Below, in pieces: positions 8,001 to 15,504 of a stretch of DNA of 64,000 bases. The stretch is from Bacteroidota bacterium (GTDB lineage: Bacteria > Bacteroidota > Bacteroidia > NS11-12g > UBA955). The stretch is taken from NCBI GenBank assembly GCA_023957335.1, contig JAMLHC010000006.1, forward strand, positions 1 to 64,000, written 5' to 3'. The notes beneath the pieces are model-generated. The model did not search any database. It was not told where the DNA came from and saw nothing but the letters and a program-made list of their open reading frames with translations. The position numbers were made by a program, and so were the translations under genes. The stretch's first letter is position 1. Each line of letters opens with the position of its first letter.

Positions 8001-9706
8001 AGACGGGTATTAAAGCAATACGAGTACCCGTGTGGGTCAAAGACAGCCGTTTTAGCGGGTACGAAACTAGCGGAATCCTTACCTATGGGACGGTGTCCAG
8101 TAGGGTATATATAGTAAACAATCTTTTTCATCATTCAGCCGCTCCATCCACCTCCACCGGCATCCTGTTTCAGGGTACAAGCGGAATCAACAATGTGAAT
8201 ATTCGCAAAAATGAAATCACTGACAATAGAGTTGCAATACACGGATTTGCCGCTACTGTGTTTGCAGGCTGCAATCAAATCTATGGTAACGCCAGTGCAT
8301 TTCACTTGGAAGAACACGCAGACCTTTATGCAAGCTCCCAAAGGCTGAGCGGATATAACACGTTAAGTTCAAACCCCAATGCAATCATGAGCAGATACAA
8401 TGGAATGGTTTGGTTAAATGAGGGCTATAATATCCTGTCGAGCAATCCCAACCATCTGCAAAAAGACCTGTCTTTTTTCCTCAACGGAAAAATAGGCACT
8501 ACCCTACCCACGCCCAACTTGTCATCCAGCTACAATTTCATTAACCCCACACCGGAATACATGCTTGCTGACGGGCAATATGCACAAGCGGATTGGACAG
8601 ACGGCAACACCCATGCTCCCTTTAACACGTTTCTGTATAACCGATACACCCCCAACATGAACCAATATTATACATTTGATTTTGGAGCCCCTCCCATTTC
8701 CGTCACTTATACCTATCTCACAGAGGAGATACAGACGGAATGTGCACAAAGCAAATGGGAGGATTTTTCGCTCCCTCCGGTTTCAAATCCTGCTGACTAT
8801 GCAGACGAAATTTATTCCCATGACAATCTCGCCTCCGGCTTTCTTGTTTTTAACACCCCTAACTTCCCAAACTTAGAACTAAACGACATCAGAGCCTCTC
8901 TCTTTGAAGCAGGATATTCCCTGACACAATACTCCCCCACCGCTATTATCCATTTGTACAAAGAGGTTTTGGTGGATAATTATATTAGCAATACGGCTGT
9001 CAATGTTGGATACAACGAGTTGCTCAAACAACTCTTGGAACAAGTCGCATATTGGTCGGAAAACATGCATATAAACAACCGGGTGAGCGACAGTCTGCAA
9101 GAAGGTTCGGAATATACAATGCTCCACAATTTGCTGGAGGACATCCTGACCCAAAGCACTTTGGATTCCAATCACTTTATGCATGGAGATTCTTTTGGAT
9201 TAAGGACTATGCAAGCAGAATTAAAGCGTGTGGCTGGGAATTATCAGAGCGCCCTTGCTGCCATAGAGAATATACGCAGCACGGCATTGAGTCCTTTTGA
9301 AAACTTTGTCTTGGACAAACTTGAATGTCAGAACCATGCCGAACAAGATTTGCGAGAAGGTGTAGTTTCTCCTGACAGTGTTTTTAGCCTCTATCCGTGT
9401 CTGGATGGCTATTTTGTAGAAGTGCCGTCCGAAAACGAAAACAGGGTGCTTAACACAGATATAATCACATCCTCTCAAAGTGCTCTCTGGGTATATCCTA
9501 ATCCCGCATCCAAAGAACTGTTTGTGCAAACAGCAACAGAGGCAGGCACGTATTTCATCTACAATATTACCGGCAGCCTTGTCGTAGCAGGCAGACTCAA
9601 CGACAAGCGAATAGACATCAGCGAACTGAGCGAAGGCATGTATTTCATCCGGCTCAACACCGCTGCACAAACCTGTCATGCCAAGTTTGTTGTTGCAAAG
9701 GAATAA
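5006..9706 (+). CDS. Giant T9SS-exported protein: HEXXH metalloprotease-like domain, beta-helix, type A sorting domain
   Basis: A 1566-residue protein. A hydrophobic N-terminus (residues 4-18) suggests export. Residues ~60-230 resemble the secreted protein at 2634. A gluzincin-like zinc site is visible as H439-E-T-G-H443, with a candidate third ligand in TITEGFANA (Glu478). From ~770 to ~1130 there are short strand-turn repeats typical of a right-handed beta-helix. The last ~80 residues (VYPNPASKELFV ... GMYFIRLNT) form a type A T9SS C-terminal signal. Likely role: cell-surface or secreted protease/adhesin (inference). The spacer before it is shared with the lipoprotein pair, so it may be their operon partner. 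Base composition shifts inside the gene (about 28% GC in 5101-5220 versus 46% in 8461-8580 by hand count), suggesting a chimeric origin. Confidence 0.85.
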   Translation: MKKTILIVAAMVLTTLVAKRFSKTFYTSSTKAHNHLCEHSLHENKQNSIDNKDNFITDCHELNNHELLMKIESCVTGSIDGNHSVNLTVVVNDTVEFSAIEISSGNYFAMSSFPLDTGTVYLPDSNGYQIHLSYNEMELPDYYQEIKITLFTKNNRYDEFIYLYFENDSLYTWSAYDFLGLNREWIIPHYSESIAFSLGEIDTMTIPALDTLLPFQYIQVPGKSYSVPVNIDTTGLEEDEHYRRLIKTFKGRVTGNISHLHRNDNNSEVTLNIKRIRVQVWEQTGGWMPDKLLVWGETDANGDFDLSYERTKLNLDGNIRVYLRIVNINDYVTVSRFEISGSIVPVAARLGSMTHNYTDGNEVTFNLGNINMQSGELAQVFHWTARAMEYVNVEMNGESGFEMKHIRIFIDNGWSRYNLAGSRVWLNPMHISAETVVQHETGHHIHFRILQNGKRQTHSGGTHTFAHNNSHPNQTITEGFANAVAYITDARYYLDDDEANDVRPLISWLDNNHRRFESLNNTTHPFTAEEPFARTLLDLFDDVSKFQGFGIPTNTGDWANLINDVVGGVRNDYANFSYKEIMMPFYQNRSSDANTIQDLGQYFKQLVVNTSDCEIRRHIKEVMDWNLVNTNNPTAFPERFSTDLIFVTQTINHRNDNLSQDDDFNLVEGTPTFYNYTYHAIDRSELNTTTGSFNITNNHNGWGTNLSDPLIITDGQNLFINNNINSNWTNGSNSNPAQHSHVNMSFCNQLTTVEETGRIIIGDWTEYSTATAYIGSGTTIVLESGSELIINNNSKLVIEAGGRIDFHPGAKIVLNGDNAVLEIKGDIRLMPNADFAVEGGAQGFGYLKIHRNENHAWKKPIYGMGNNKILLEGSSTSHKLIEVTGNEGWFVPNSISTVQISNCQIELGSTSRLNMEMANTLVMEDVQVLPIHSTQSPRHKGIQIWGWGAASALTRVKITHGENGLLYYPLWQHEQQSDIHVRNHVRTHTVEDCDFENNQTGIKAIRVPVWVKDSRFSGYETSGILTYGTVSSRVYIVNNLFHHSAAPSTSTGILFQGTSGINNVNIRKNEITDNRVAIHGFAATVFAGCNQIYGNASAFHLEEHADLYASSQRLSGYNTLSSNPNAIMSRYNGMVWLNEGYNILSSNPNHLQKDLSFFLNGKIGTTLPTPNLSSSYNFINPTPEYMLADGQYAQADWTDGNTHAPFNTFLYNRYTPNMNQYYTFDFGAPPISVTYTYLTEEIQTECAQSKWEDFSLPPVSNPADYADEIYSHDNLASGFLVFNTPNFPNLELNDIRASLFEAGYSLTQYSPTAIIHLYKEVLVDNYISNTAVNVGYNELLKQLLEQVAYWSENMHINNRVSDSLQEGSEYTMLHNLLEDILTQSTLDSNHFMHGDSFGLRTMQAELKRVAGNYQSALAAIENIRSTALSPFENFVLDKLECQNHAEQDLREGVVSPDSVFSLYPCLDGYFVEVPSENENRVLNTDIITSSQSALWVYPNPASKELFVQTATEAGTYFIYNITGSLVVAGRLNDKRIDISELSEGMYFIRLNTAAQTCHAKFVVAKE

Positions 9707-9772
9707 AAAGTGTAAACCGGGAAAACCTATCTCAAATCAATGGCTTCTAAGGGCAATACCCGCAACACTTCA

Positions 9773-12700
9773 CTACAACCCCAACACCTTTTTATGCTTA
9801 TCCAGATTTTTCCGAAAATAGACATAATCCAGATTTAATTTAAATGAGATACGCTGCATGAAGCTGATTTTATTAAGGTCATAGAAATCTTTAAAGTTTT
9901 GACCATAAACCAATGGCATATATATTTCAGCAACATCTTTCAATAAAACAAAGGAAATACCTCCTACCCAATAAAGAGTGGCTTTATCAAACAAACTCGG
10001 ATTGAGCGCAAAGTCACCATATACACGCACAATTTTAATCAAAGGCAAACTACTCTCAAGTTTAAGCGTCATATAGGAATTGCCTATAAATGAAGGGGCA
10101 TTGATTCTCATATCTCCACCTTGGGTGATTAACTGTTGACCCCAAATATTATTTTTAATACTCTCATTGCGTCCCATCATCAAATCATTGAACAAATAGT
10201 CAAAAGTACCTGAATTTCCGCTTCCCCTAAAAAGATAAATCCCGCTCAAACCCTTGGATTGGTATAGTATGGCACCGGTTCTAAACTCTGCTTTCATTCC
10301 CCTGCCCTTTTTGTTCAATACTTGTTCTATCGAATAACTGAAATCAAACTTTGCGAATTGAACATGGTTGGCTTGGTAGCCAATGCCTGTATTTCCACCT
10401 TCCAATCCAAAGTTCATTGATTGAGGGTTGACAGCATGGAAGTCTTTGAAACGGTATTGAATCCTAAGATAACGAGCGCGCGTAGAAGGATTAAATTGCA
10501 AAACATAAGTAGTGTCTAATGTCTCATTATAAATTCCATAGGTAGTTTTGTCAGAAAAAATTCCAATGGCTTCAATGTTTAACTTCTTCTCAAATCTTTG
10601 TGCAGCTTTGCCCTTGGTTTTAAAATAGAAAGTAACAAAAGGATTAATTTTATTATAGACATTAGCAAAACCATTGGGTTTGTAGTCAAACCGACTTGTA
10701 TTTACTCCGGTTGAAATTCTGTAAAAAGGTTTGCCAAATACCCTGAAATTAAACTTAACTTCAGCCATTCCTATGATACTTTGCGATTTGAGCGCGTACA
10801 TCGGCATCAAACTGAATTCAAACTTTTTATTAGGGAAAACCCTATTGTACATATTCACGCCAAATCCCCAACCTGAATATAGATTTGTGCCCACGGCAGG
10901 TTGCACAATCAGCTCTCTTTTGTATTGATTTTCAATAATTGACAGCATCTTAACTGTGAGTTTGGATCCGGGCTTAATTTTTTTATTTTCTTTCCCAAGT
11001 TTAACAAGGTTGTCAACCCTTTTATTTTCAGGCAACAGAAGATATGGGTCTATCCTAAAATCTTCCAACCTGCCATATATTGTACGCACTTGAATTACCG
11101 TATCCTGATTGTAGAAGGGTGCTACGAATCCTTTTTCAATAAACATATTTCCATCCTGTTGCACAAATCCATATTGTAGGGGAATTTTGAGTTCTGAATT
11201 ATTTCGGATTTTAACTTCAAAATTATTTGGGGTTAACTGTTTGATATATACAATAGAGAAGTTGGTTCCTTTGAAGTCATGCAACATTCCCTCAAAAAAC
11301 CAATTCAGATTTTGTTTAGTAGAGTTCTCAAAAGATGTTTGCATATCCTTCGGTAGCGGGTGTTTGAACTTCCATTTTTGGTAATAATCAGACATGGCTT
11401 TTCTGAAAACTGCATCACCGAGATATTCGCGCAAATAAGTAAATGAATGAGGATTCCGTCCATACACAACCGAATAATAGCTCATAGAATTATATTCCTC
11501 AGCCGGCAAATCTCCACTTTGAGACTCCCCCATCCTTCTATAATCCAAGTCTAATAATTTGTCAATGTTTGAATTGGCGAAACTCAATGCAACACCGGTA
11601 TTAACAGACGACATACGTACAGCATCAATTTCAAATCCTCTTTTAGAAGTAATGGAATATAAATTCTCATAAAAAGTATTTACAGATTCATCCATCCACG
11701 GGAATTGACGCTCATTTGAGCCTAAAACACCGTAAAACCAATTGTGCCCTATTTCGTGCATCACAGTGCTAAAATCATTGGATGCGCATATTGTAATCGT
11801 GGGATATTCCATACCTCCACCGGCTTCTAATGGACCAATTACAACTGAACAAACATTATAGCCATAATCTCCCACATGGTCTGAATAATGAATAAGCGAA
11901 GTTTCAATCTTATCCAAATCTCTATCGTTTGGTATTTGGGTTGAAAAGAAACGAGTAAAAACGGCTTTACCACTTTTGAGTTTAATCTCTCTTCCAATAA
12001 CTTTAAATTTTGAGGAAGCAAACCATGCAAAGTCATGTACATTTTGTTGGGTATAAACCACAGTATGCTTATCCGTCCATGGCATAGCAGGCTTGTTTCT
12101 AACTATCTGAACTTTTGTATAAGTATGGCCTTTTGTTGTTACTTTGTGTTCAAGTGTATCAATCTTGTCATAAGTTCCCAAATAAAAATCGGAAAGACTG
12201 TCGAAATAAACCTTTTCTTGTTCGGTCTGTATTTCACCTGAAGAAGCAACCAAAAAATCTTTAGGTACAGTAATTGAAACTTTATAATCTCCAAACTCAC
12301 TGTAAAACTCACCTTGGTCAAGGTATGGCATGGTGTTCCAGCCGTTCACATCATACACTGCTGGCTTTGGATACCATTGGGTTGCTGCCACAAATGTTGC
12401 GGACGCTCCCATTCTGGAATAGAACGGAGGCACCAATACAGTAAAATCCATATCCATTGTTAGAGATTCGTTAGGTAAGAGAGGCTTGGCAAGAACAACT
12501 TTGGCAATTTCCGTTTCTGCATTCAACATCTCTGCATTCTGTCCGTTTACTTTTATATTGCTAACATTGATATTGCCTTTCTTGGCTCCGGGCAATAAAA
12601 AATCTTTTTTGCCCATTGTCCCCATTTGAAGCGCATAAGGAGTGGAATTATCCCGATATGCATTGGGCCACAAATGCAGATAAATTTCGTGCAATGTATC

Positions 12701-12892
12701 AGGTGAATTATTAATATATTCCACACTTTGGCTTGCTTTTAAATAAGCTCTTTCATTTTCATAAACTAACTCAACCTGAATTTCATGGTTAACTTTCTGC
12801 TGCCAGACTGATTGTTTCACAAAAAAGCTCTTTTCTTGGGCAAACACCGCGTTACACAACAAAAGAATTAATAATAGAGAGTATCTTTGCAT
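9773..12892 (-). CDS. M1 family metallopeptidase (aminopeptidase N-like)
   Basis: About 1039 residues from the ATG at 12892. A TTG six codons earlier is possible, but the signal peptide MQRYSLLLILLLCNAVFA starts at the ATG. The zinc site is complete: H379-E-I-G-H383 with Glu402 19 residues after the second His (HEXXH-X18-E, MDES motif), and a GGMEYP stretch before it corresponds to the family's GxMEN exopeptidase loop. The N-terminal domain is the usual M1 saddle. The long C-terminus (from about residue 640) is rich in alternating aromatic strands and may be an outer-membrane beta-barrel-like or strand domain. Likely a periplasmic or surface peptidase. Convergent with the giant protein gene; divergent from the TPR gene. 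Confidence 0.88.
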   Translation of the reverse strand: MQRYSLLLILLLCNAVFAQEKSFFVKQSVWQQKVNHEIQVELVYENERAYLKASQSVEYINNSPDTLHEIYLHLWPNAYRDNSTPYALQMGTMGKKDFLLPGAKKGNINVSNIKVNGQNAEMLNAETEIAKVVLAKPLLPNESLTMDMDFTVLVPPFYSRMGASATFVAATQWYPKPAVYDVNGWNTMPYLDQGEFYSEFGDYKVSITVPKDFLVASSGEIQTEQEKVYFDSLSDFYLGTYDKIDTLEHKVTTKGHTYTKVQIVRNKPAMPWTDKHTVVYTQQNVHDFAWFASSKFKVIGREIKLKSGKAVFTRFFSTQIPNDRDLDKIETSLIHYSDHVGDYGYNVCSVVIGPLEAGGGMEYPTITICASNDFSTVMHEIGHNWFYGVLGSNERQFPWMDESVNTFYENLYSITSKRGFEIDAVRMSSVNTGVALSFANSNIDKLLDLDYRRMGESQSGDLPAEEYNSMSYYSVVYGRNPHSFTYLREYLGDAVFRKAMSDYYQKWKFKHPLPKDMQTSFENSTKQNLNWFFEGMLHDFKGTNFSIVYIKQLTPNNFEVKIRNNSELKIPLQYGFVQQDGNMFIEKGFVAPFYNQDTVIQVRTIYGRLEDFRIDPYLLLPENKRVDNLVKLGKENKKIKPGSKLTVKMLSIIENQYKRELIVQPAVGTNLYSGWGFGVNMYNRVFPNKKFEFSLMPMYALKSQSIIGMAEVKFNFRVFGKPFYRISTGVNTSRFDYKPNGFANVYNKINPFVTFYFKTKGKAAQRFEKKLNIEAIGIFSDKTTYGIYNETLDTTYVLQFNPSTRARYLRIQYRFKDFHAVNPQSMNFGLEGGNTGIGYQANHVQFAKFDFSYSIEQVLNKKGRGMKAEFRTGAILYQSKGLSGIYLFRGSGNSGTFDYLFNDLMMGRNESIKNNIWGQQLITQGGDMRINAPSFIGNSYMTLKLESSLPLIKIVRVYGDFALNPSLFDKATLYWVGGISFVLLKDVAEIYMPLVYGQNFKDFYDLNKISFMQRISFKLNLDYVYFRKNLDKHKKVLGL

Positions 12893-12962
12893 ATTGAATT
12901 TGAGTGGCAAGTTTAGTTAATAAAATATGGAAAAGTTAAAAAGCACCCTTATTTTATTCATT

Positions 12963-12970
12963 TACTTTTG
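12963..12970 (+). promoter_or_regulatory. Putative -7 promoter element (TACTTTTG) of TPR gene
   Basis: An exact TAnnTTTG match 25 bases before the ATG at 12996, in the divergent spacer with the M1 peptidase. On the other strand, TAAACTTG (12908-12915) is a near match for that gene. Confidence 0.45.
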
Positions 12971-12995
12971 ACTTGAACTTAAACATAACAATAGT

Positions 12996-14429
12996 ATGTG
13001 GGAAGAAGAAGACGAAGACGAAGAAGATTACTTTATTGAACCGGACAGCAAACAATCCGAGGAATTATTATCACGATTTTCCGAATGGGAGTCAGGTGCA
13101 ACCGGGTACTTTAGTGAAATTGAGTTAGAGTTTCTCTATGAACATTTCTGGCATGCCTCACGAAAAAACAATGCTCAAGTCAAAAAGGTATTAGAATTAG
13201 GGATTGATACTTTTCCTAATTCAGCGGTATTCTACCTATATCTTGCAATGTATTACTTGGAAAATGATTTACCGAAAACGGCAATTCCAATTCTCTTTAA
13301 TGCAAAACTACTGGACCCTATGAACCCCAATGTAACAATGCGGCTGTCCGAATGTTATGAAGCATTGGGAGAATACAATAAATCTTATGAAATCTTGAAA
13401 GAAACAGAGTCTTCTATTCCGGAATTTAATTTAGAGTTACAAATTAAATTGACAACACTCCTATTTCGATTTGAACGCAAGGACGAAGCCATGCACAAGT
13501 TAGTTCAATTAGTTAAGTTTGATTGCAGTAATGATATAGAATGTGCTCTTTCACCCATGATATTTGACCACGAAACCGTCTTAGAAGCTACTGAGACGCT
13601 TATTAATGAAGATCCGTTCAATTGCAATTATTGGCTTTTCAAAGGTCAATTAGCGCTCATGTATATAGAGGATGTAGAACTTGCAATTGAATCTTATGAA
13701 TATGCTCACTACTTAAACGAAAAAGATTCGCAAGCAATATTTTCTCTGGGGCTTTGCCACCAAGAGAGTAAACATTACAATTTAGCAAAAAAGTATTTTA
13801 CAGAAGCGTCAGAAGCAGGTTATCCGAAAGAAGATTGTATTATTCACACTGCAATTTGCATGAATCGCCTTGAAGACTATGCACAGGCTCGTTTTATTCT
13901 ACTAAACTTACTCTCCAACGAAGAAGCCAATCGGGATGTAGTATATGCTGAAATAGGGTATTCATATCTGTATCAAGGAGATGCAGCCAAAGCAATGCCT
14001 TATATAAAAAAGTCGCTTGGACACTTCACCAATATTGAAAACTATCTTTTACTTGGAGAAGCTGCACTGATGCTCAATGATACTGATGAGTTGATTAATA
14101 GCTTTAACCTTGCCAAGTTATTTTATAATGCTGAACTTGACTATCTTACTAGTCGTTTTTTCGGGTTATTCTTACGTGCAGAAGAGTTGACATATATGTA
14201 TGAAGTATATGTTTTCCATAAAACAGAAGATAGTGAATCAGAATTCTCATTGCTCACCATGCTCTTAGCCGCGTTGATTGCCAGAACTGAAGGAAAAAAC
14301 CTGCATTTTATGCAAGAAATGATGAACTGCTTTACGCTCAACGCTGCTGACACAATTGAATATTTGGAGATGATAGACAAAGACTTAGTTCAAGACCCTG
14401 AAATCATGAACTTGAAAGAATTGTTTTGA
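12996..14429 (+). CDS. Acidic-N-terminus TPR repeat protein
   Basis: A 477-residue cytoplasmic protein with no signal peptide. The first ~20 residues are strongly acidic (WEEEDEDEEDYF). The rest is helical with tetratricopeptide-type repeats; clear units include AVFYLYLAMYYLENDLPKTA, a run around AIFSLGLCHQESKHYNLAKK, and VVYAEIGYSYLYQGDAAKA. TPR proteins are protein-binding scaffolds; no partner can be named from sequence. The stop codon is just upstream of the ComA-like gene, which appears to have its own promoter inside the end of this gene. Confidence 0.85.
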   Translation: MWEEEDEDEEDYFIEPDSKQSEELLSRFSEWESGATGYFSEIELEFLYEHFWHASRKNNAQVKKVLELGIDTFPNSAVFYLYLAMYYLENDLPKTAIPILFNAKLLDPMNPNVTMRLSECYEALGEYNKSYEILKETESSIPEFNLELQIKLTTLLFRFERKDEAMHKLVQLVKFDCSNDIECALSPMIFDHETVLEATETLINEDPFNCNYWLFKGQLALMYIEDVELAIESYEYAHYLNEKDSQAIFSLGLCHQESKHYNLAKKYFTEASEAGYPKEDCIIHTAICMNRLEDYAQARFILLNLLSNEEANRDVVYAEIGYSYLYQGDAAKAMPYIKKSLGHFTNIENYLLLGEAALMLNDTDELINSFNLAKLFYNAELDYLTSRFFGLFLRAEELTYMYEVYVFHKTEDSESEFSLLTMLLAALIARTEGKNLHFMQEMMNCFTLNAADTIEYLEMIDKDLVQDPEIMNLKELF

Positions 14430-14435
14430 AAAAAT

Positions 14436-14443
14436 TACTTTTG
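14436..14443 (+). promoter_or_regulatory. Putative -7 element (TACTTTTG) at the ComA-like start
   Basis: An exact consensus match ending 9 bases before the ATG at 14453. If transcription starts ~7 bases after the element, the mRNA would be nearly leaderless, which supports ATG 14453 over the TTG at 14426 as start. Confidence 0.45.
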
Positions 14444-14452
14444 CGACCGCAA

Positions 14453-15220
14453 ATGAACAATCAAAGTCTTTTCCATCTTATCAATATACCTGAACGTACT
14501 GCAAAGCCCCGCACAAATGGATTAACAATGGTGATGGACAAAGGGGCAAGTTTAAACGAAGCGCAATCCTTAGCTGAAAACGGTGAGCACATTATAGACC
14601 TTATAAAACTTGGATTTGGCACTGCATACATAACTCCCAGATTAAAAGAAAAAATTGCCTTATATCAACAAGCCGGATTTAAGGTTTATTTAGGAGGAAC
14701 GCTGTTTGAGGCTTACTTGATACGCGGACAATTTGATGACTACTGCCGACTGCTTGACAACCTTAAACTTGACACAGTTGAAGTTTCAGATGGCTCAATA
14801 TTAATTTCACATGAAGAAAAGTGTAAACACATCGAAACGCTCTCTAAACAATTTACTGTACTTAGCGAAGTAGGCTCTAAAGATGCTGAAAAAATCATCC
14901 CTCATCATGAATGGATTGCGATGATGAAAACAGAGTTGGAAGCAGGTGCATGGAAAGTCATTGCAGAAGCACGTGAAAGCGGTACGGTTGGTATTTTTAA
15001 AGAAAAAGGTGAAGTGCGAACAGATTTGATCGATCAGATTGTCAATACCATACCGGAAGCGCAAATTTTATGGGAAGCTCCACTAAAATCTCAACAAGTG
15101 TGGTTTATCAAACTATTTGGACAAAATGTAAATTTGGGTAATATCAACCCACACGACATCATCGCATTGGAAGCCTTACGTTTAGGTCTCCGTGGCGACA
15201 GCTTTAATTTCTTTCTTTGA
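14453..15220 (+). CDS. Phosphosulfolactate synthase-like protein (ComA family)
   Basis: About 255 residues from ATG 14453; an in-frame TTG at 14426 overlaps the previous stop. The sequence matches the ComA/YitD-type TIM barrel family: TMVMDKG near the start, IDLIKLGFGT, YLGGTLFE, VEVSDGSI, LSEVGSKD, VIAEARESG and LRGDSF near the end, in the family's order and at its usual length. ComA joins sulfite to phosphoenolpyruvate giving (R)-phosphosulfolactate, first step to sulfolactate, coenzyme M or cysteate. In Bacteroidota this could feed sulfonolipid or sulfolactate synthesis (inference). No ComB/ComC-like gene lies nearby. A paralogue of unknown activity cannot be excluded. Confidence 0.82.
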   Translation: MNNQSLFHLINIPERTAKPRTNGLTMVMDKGASLNEAQSLAENGEHIIDLIKLGFGTAYITPRLKEKIALYQQAGFKVYLGGTLFEAYLIRGQFDDYCRLLDNLKLDTVEVSDGSILISHEEKCKHIETLSKQFTVLSEVGSKDAEKIIPHHEWIAMMKTELEAGAWKVIAEARESGTVGIFKEKGEVRTDLIDQIVNTIPEAQILWEAPLKSQQVWFIKLFGQNVNLGNINPHDIIALEALRLGLRGDSFNFFL

Positions 15221-15278
15221 TTTGTTCTACCGGACAGACAGCACTGCACAGACTCCTGTCAACATTCAAACACCAAGG

Positions 15279-15437
15279 ATGTCAAATCCCAATCATGACA
15301 ACCCTTCTCCAAAAGATTTTAGTATTGAACAAAACGGACTGAATGAGACCTATCTGTGGAGCGAGGAAACTAATTTATTGCAGGGAATCAACATAAACCT
15401 GGAGCCAAGCAAAGAATCTGTAATTTATATGCAGTAA
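15279..15437 (+). CDS. Possible small protein, 52 residues
   Basis: A short open frame in the 284-base gap between the ComA-like gene and the first C10 protease, starting with MSNPNHDNP and ending KESVIYMQ. The frame stays open upstream to 15192 by overlapping the ComA-like gene, but the ATG at 15279 is the more natural start. The product would be polar, without signal peptide or recognised motif. Codon use looks protein-like, but nothing else supports it; it may be non-coding. Confidence 0.3.
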   Translation: MSNPNHDNPSPKDFSIEQNGLNETYLWSEETNLLQGININLEPSKESVIYMQ

Positions 15438-15469
15438 AAAAAAACGCATATTATGAGGTGAACTTTGAC

Positions 15470-15477
15470 TAAGTTTG
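15470..15477 (+). promoter_or_regulatory. Putative -7 element (TAAGTTTG) of C10 protease 1
   Basis: Exact TAnnTTTG match 27 bases before the ATG at 15505. Confidence 0.4.
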
Positions 15478-15504
15478 TCATTACATTTTACAACCATAAA
15501 TATC

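Noticed and set aside
7643-8134. 163-codon open frame on the minus strand inside the giant protein gene
   Set aside because: Lies wholly inside the plus-strand T9SS protein with clear domains; no start signal or recognisable product. The same holds for 9221-9679, 59958-60368 and 27488-27898.
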